Positions 57,675-64,000 of a stretch of 64,000 bases of DNA are shown here, piece by piece. Position 1 is the first letter of the stretch; every line of letters starts with the position of its first letter. The translations under genes and the position numbers were made by a program. Below the pieces are notes generated by a model. The model saw only the letters and a program-made list of their open reading frames with translations, did no database searches and was not told the DNA's origin. This DNA is from Hypericum androsaemum (Eukaryota > Streptophyta > Magnoliopsida > Malpighiales > Hypericaceae), in the NCBI GenBank assembly GCA_963995505.1, contig OZ023197.1:12274475-12338474 (forward strand), read 5' to 3'.

Positions 57675-59424
57675 CTACAGAAGTGCACTTAACATCTCAT
57701 TCCAAATGTCAGGTACCCCAGGTAGGCACCAGTGGCTGCAATCCGAGGAATGGCCTGCAGGATGCTGCTGCCTCTTGTCTTGGCTAGCTGCCCTGCTATA
57801 AACGGACGGGTGTCCGTCTCTACGAAGGGCCGACATTGTCGTGATGTCCTGCAGGTATACCGGGAAGCTCGTCTTTCGTAGTACCTCTTTTAGTACTGCT
57901 ACAGGCTCTGGATCATGCTGTTGGCTGAAGAATGTTAGAGGCTTCCTCTGGTTGTAGCATTTCCAACCATTTTCTCTGCAGAGGAAAACAACATTGACAG
58001 TTTAAACGGATTCGCGTTTACAATCGTTGTTTTTACGAATTGGACTAATGGAAGTTCCATGAGAACTCACTCACCTGTTGTGCCTAGGAGACATTGTCCT
58101 GAAAACAACCTTGGTTCTTCGAGGATCGAGATTTAGATCGATCCATTTCGCCCACGTAGTTAGCCCCTTCTGATAAGCAACCATTGGATTCATACTCTTA
58201 AACAGAGAATTTCCTTCCATGTAGTAGTCCCATCTGAAGTTTCACAGTTAAAAAAATCTATCAGATTAAAAATCTATCAGTTCCCAGATCAGTTCGTTTA
58301 GCTAATGAATCGAAGTATTTCTTACGAACTCCGTTCATCAGAATGAGTCCACCAATGAGCTGAATCAAACACAAGGACATCGACGTTCCTCCAGTATCTC
58401 GCGTTCTCTTCGATCATATCGAGATGCAGTATCCTCCTCTTGCTTCCAGGTTCCTTCTTCAATTCTACTAGCAGGGGAGCCCAAGTGAACTCGATCGAGG
58501 ACTCGAAATCCTGTTCAGCAATTTAACATTGGATCAAAACACTTCAACACCGGTCACTGCGAATCCATTGATTGCATATGGAGTGGTAACTTACCAAGGC
58601 ATGAAAGGCCATGGAAGGACCAGCATATGTGACCTTCTTGTGTCCAGTTGGGATCACTCCTTGAACCAAGCAGACAAGAGACTCCCACTGGTTCCTCATA
58701 ATCGAGTCTCCGACGAGCATTATCCTTTTCCTCCTCATTTTCCCAAGAAATTTAAGAGCATCAAACCTGCAACACATGATTAAGGCGACAACTAGTCAAT
58801 TACTTGCAAAAATCCGAAGATTTCACAAGGATAAGCTTGGTGCTGATCCCGCACATTTCATGTGCGGTATGAGCACTAGGTGTAACAAAGAACATAGACC
58901 TCGGTCTGAGAGCGGGTCGAGCCAACTCATCAAGATTCGTGTAAATGAACTAACCTACTTTTTGTTGAAGTTCATATTTTGAGCTAATATAGCGAGTTAG
59001 TTTAGCATTTAGCCTCTTCCTATGCACTATTTGCATCATATCTTCAACTAAGAACATCAACATTTCCATGAAGTGTTTACCTTGGAATTGAGCAACCATG
59101 AGGCACCCATTTCAACTTCTGGTATTCAGAGTCGGGCCGTCCGTTCTTTTGGCATGTCACAGCAGTGCTAAGGTAAGGGCAGGTAGAATCATAGAGAGGA
59201 TAGGTTTGGTCATAAACCCATTTTCCTGAAGTGAAGTCACAGCTCCTGGAGGGGTCATGTCTGGTTTGGACCACGTCAACTTCGCTATCCTCCTCGTTGA
59301 GCCAGGACGTCAGGTCATCCTCGAGACCGGACCACGACGACTCGCCACGCGGGACGAAGCAGAGGAAGATGCTCAGGAAGAGGAGTGACCTGAGCAATGA
59401 GAAAAGAGGGTCTGGCTTGGCCAT
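57675..59424 (-). CDS. TRICHOME BIREFRINGENCE-LIKE (TBL) protein, polysaccharide O-acetyltransferase type
   Basis: Family members O-acetylate cell-wall polysaccharides (xylan, mannan, pectin) in the Golgi. Five exons with GT-AG introns: 59424-59081, 58766-58595, 58510-58326, 58233-58075, 57975-57675, giving 386 codons. Residues 1-28 are a hydrophobic signal or anchor (LFSLLRSLLFLSIFLCFV). The PMR5N part contains RSCDFTSGKWVYDQTYPLYDSTCPYL and KLKWVPHGCSIPRFD. Catalytic GDS motif: MLVGDSIMRNQ (Asp135-Ser136). The C-terminal D-x-x-H is DCSHWCLPG (Asp365, His368). The short N-terminus places it near the TBL36-38 group, an inference. Phases close exactly over all junctions. Confidence 0.93.
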
Positions 59425-59476
59425 GGAGTGTGATGCTTCTAGTGGAAGTTTTAGTCTGTTTTGAGTTGGTCAAGAA

Positions 59477-59490
59477 AGTGTATATAAGTA
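59477..59490 (-). promoter_or_regulatory. TATA box of the TBL gene
   Basis: TATATA at 59481-59486 on either strand, in the minus-strand context CTTATATACAC, about 57 bp upstream of the ATG at 59424. Expected leader of about 25-30 nt. Confidence 0.5.
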
Positions 59491-60904
59491 AGACAATGAA
59501 TGTGTGATGTGTCTTTCTCTATAAAGGCATCAGTTACGGTGTCCTGTGGTCCCATGTAATGTTTCTTTTTCACTCATTACTATTTCTCTTTTGATTTATG
59601 TAATATTATTTTTCGGGAGTTCGAATTCGAAACTTTTTTGTTAAACTAAAACTTCACCGGTTTGTTATTGCTATTTTTTTTAAATAGAAGTATTGCTATT
59701 TCTTCTAGTCATCATTTGTTTACCGCTACAGCTTTCATTGATGTAATAGAATACCTCAACTCAGGATTTAATTGAAATACATCAGCTCGGTCGTTTCCAC
59801 GTGCATTAGATATCCTGAAATCTTAAGTGGTAAACTTCAACCACTTTCCTTTCATCACCAAATTTTACCTTAACTAAAAATCTCGAATTCAACAAACACA
59901 AGAATACTCAATTTTTTCAATCTATTTAAGCTAGTGACAGTGGAAAATGACGGGGGAATACAGAGGTCATACTCAAAGAAAATTGTAAATATTGACAGTG
60001 TAACACAAACTGACTTATCCAATATGATGCTTGGACCTCACACAAGACACCACATTGAACCACAGAACACTTGGTTGTATTGGCAAAAGGTTGTACTAGA
60101 TTAAGCACGAGTTCGAGTCCTAGAAATACAACTATGTAAAAAATGGTAGCAACAACTGTTACTTTTTATAGTCCTACTCAGCTCGAACGCCAAATGAGTA
60201 TCCGAACATCTTGTAGTTTTGAAAAAAAAAAGAGAGGCGGATTTCTTCTTCTTCTCTGGTTAAATAAAGTAAACACCGTGACTAGCGGGTGTAGGCCATT
60301 CTCATAATAATTGTTGGTATTTTTTTCAACGACCAGATGGTTAAAAAAAGTTGGGAGAATGATCACAGTCCAAGTAAATGGAAAAGAAGCATGCTTAGTA
60401 AGCACAGACCCACCTCCGTAATCACAGTCTCTCTTTTTTACTTTCAAAAGCACACCTAACCTATAACAACTAAAATGCTCACCTTTCTTGGAGAAGACAA
60501 CATTGGCACTGCCTAGTATCCGATGAGCTTATCGATTGACCGATGAGGAAAAAGTAGAAATTTGAATCATTGAAACAAGAACCACCTCAAATAACTGGGT
60601 GATTATTCAGAGTTCGAATGTTACCGGAGCCTATACTGAACACGAAATCAAAGAGAATCAAGACTTCTCTTATGAACGAAGTCGAAACGGACTTCGACGA
60701 AGCCTATATCCACAAGCCTGTCACTTGATCCTATGTCTAAATACATGGCATTCTTGTGCTGTCAATTTCATGCTCAAGGGCATCGAACTCTTAAAAGAAC
60801 GAGGGAGCTCTCCATTTTGACGACTTCTAAACCGAATTCAGCTTCAAGTTGAATGTTAATCCAAGTGGCGAGACGCAACCTGCAGGTTCGAACAAGGATT
60901 TCTC
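59491..60904. other. Intergenic region
   Basis: Between the TBL promoter and the 3' end of the TURAN-like gene. AT-rich, with no gene recognised. A plus-strand 73-codon frame at 60599-60820 has no family resemblance and no promoter signal. Confidence 0.5.
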
Positions 60905-63793
<2,889 letters not shown>

Positions 63794-64000
63794 CTGTCAA
63801 AGAAACATGAACCTTTTTTCTCAGTCACCAATGATGGTTAGAAAGGTGCAATAAAGACGTACAAATACAATTAGTCCAGCAAGCATATGGAGTTCACTCA
63901 AACAATAAAGTAAAAGCATCATTATTACCAATCAACCCCCTGAACCTCAACCCCGAAACTGATGCACATATCGTCAAGTTACGAGAGAGAATGCAGGTTG

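Noticed and set aside
60085..60130. GTTCGAGTCC, similar to a tRNA T-loop (B box)
   Set aside because: No acceptor stem, D-arm or anticodon arm could be folded around it.
60599..60820. 73-codon plus-strand frame
   Set aside because: No recognisable domain, no promoter or splice context, located in intergenic DNA.

Overview
The window is nuclear DNA of a flowering plant, most likely a eudicot. The evidence is large split genes with GT-AG introns, intronless 1,090-1,127 residue CC-NB-ARC-LRR resistance genes, Ty1-copia and LINE elements, and plant-specific families (plastid argininosuccinate synthase, TRICHOME BIREFRINGENCE-LIKE, TURAN/ALG1-like). The species cannot be named from the sequence alone. 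All exon maps were made by eye from splice signals and reading frame.

Left part (1-18.8 kb): argininosuccinate synthase (1869-4948, +, ten exons, one apparent GC-AG intron), a mitochondrial ISCA-type Fe-S assembly gene (6017-7221, +), and two disease-resistance genes, NLR1 (8226-11609, +) and NLR2 (13629-16898, +), each with locally duplicated flanks. After NLR2 come a short LRR relic and about 0.7 kb also found just downstream of the large minus-strand gene at 45.9-53.7 kb.

Middle (18.8-40.4 kb): a decayed, TE-inflated second copy of the left block. It holds an ISCA pseudogene (21.1-22.6 kb), an orphan first exon, LINE remains, a fragment of the NLR1 promoter (26.64-26.76 kb) split by a copia element with TSD TCAAT (Copia A, 26766-31455), P-loop relics of a lost NLR (32.05-32.28 kb), and a second copia element on the minus strand with TSD ATTTT (Copia B, 33987-40361) that ends 85 bp before the start codon of NLR3.

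Right part (40.4-64 kb): NLR3 (40447-43719, +), an LRR relic, the original copy of the 0.7 kb flank, a conserved but uncharacterised nuclear-type plant protein (45864-53714, -, about 16 coding exons), a truncated third copia element with a minisatellite in its LTR (55079-57320), a TBL polysaccharide O-acetyltransferase-type gene (57675-59424, -), and the 3' part of a TURAN/ALG1-like mannosyltransferase gene (60905-63793, -, 5' end outside the window).

The main structural observation is that ISCA, NLR, LRR relic and 3' flank appear twice in the same order and orientation (about 5.2-18.7 kb and about 20.7-45.5 kb), so a tandem segmental duplication best explains the region. Afterwards the second unit lost ISCA and one NLR and took up transposons. 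NLR2 and NLR3 share a nearly identical NB-ARC block between strongly diverged CC and LRR parts, which points to gene conversion.
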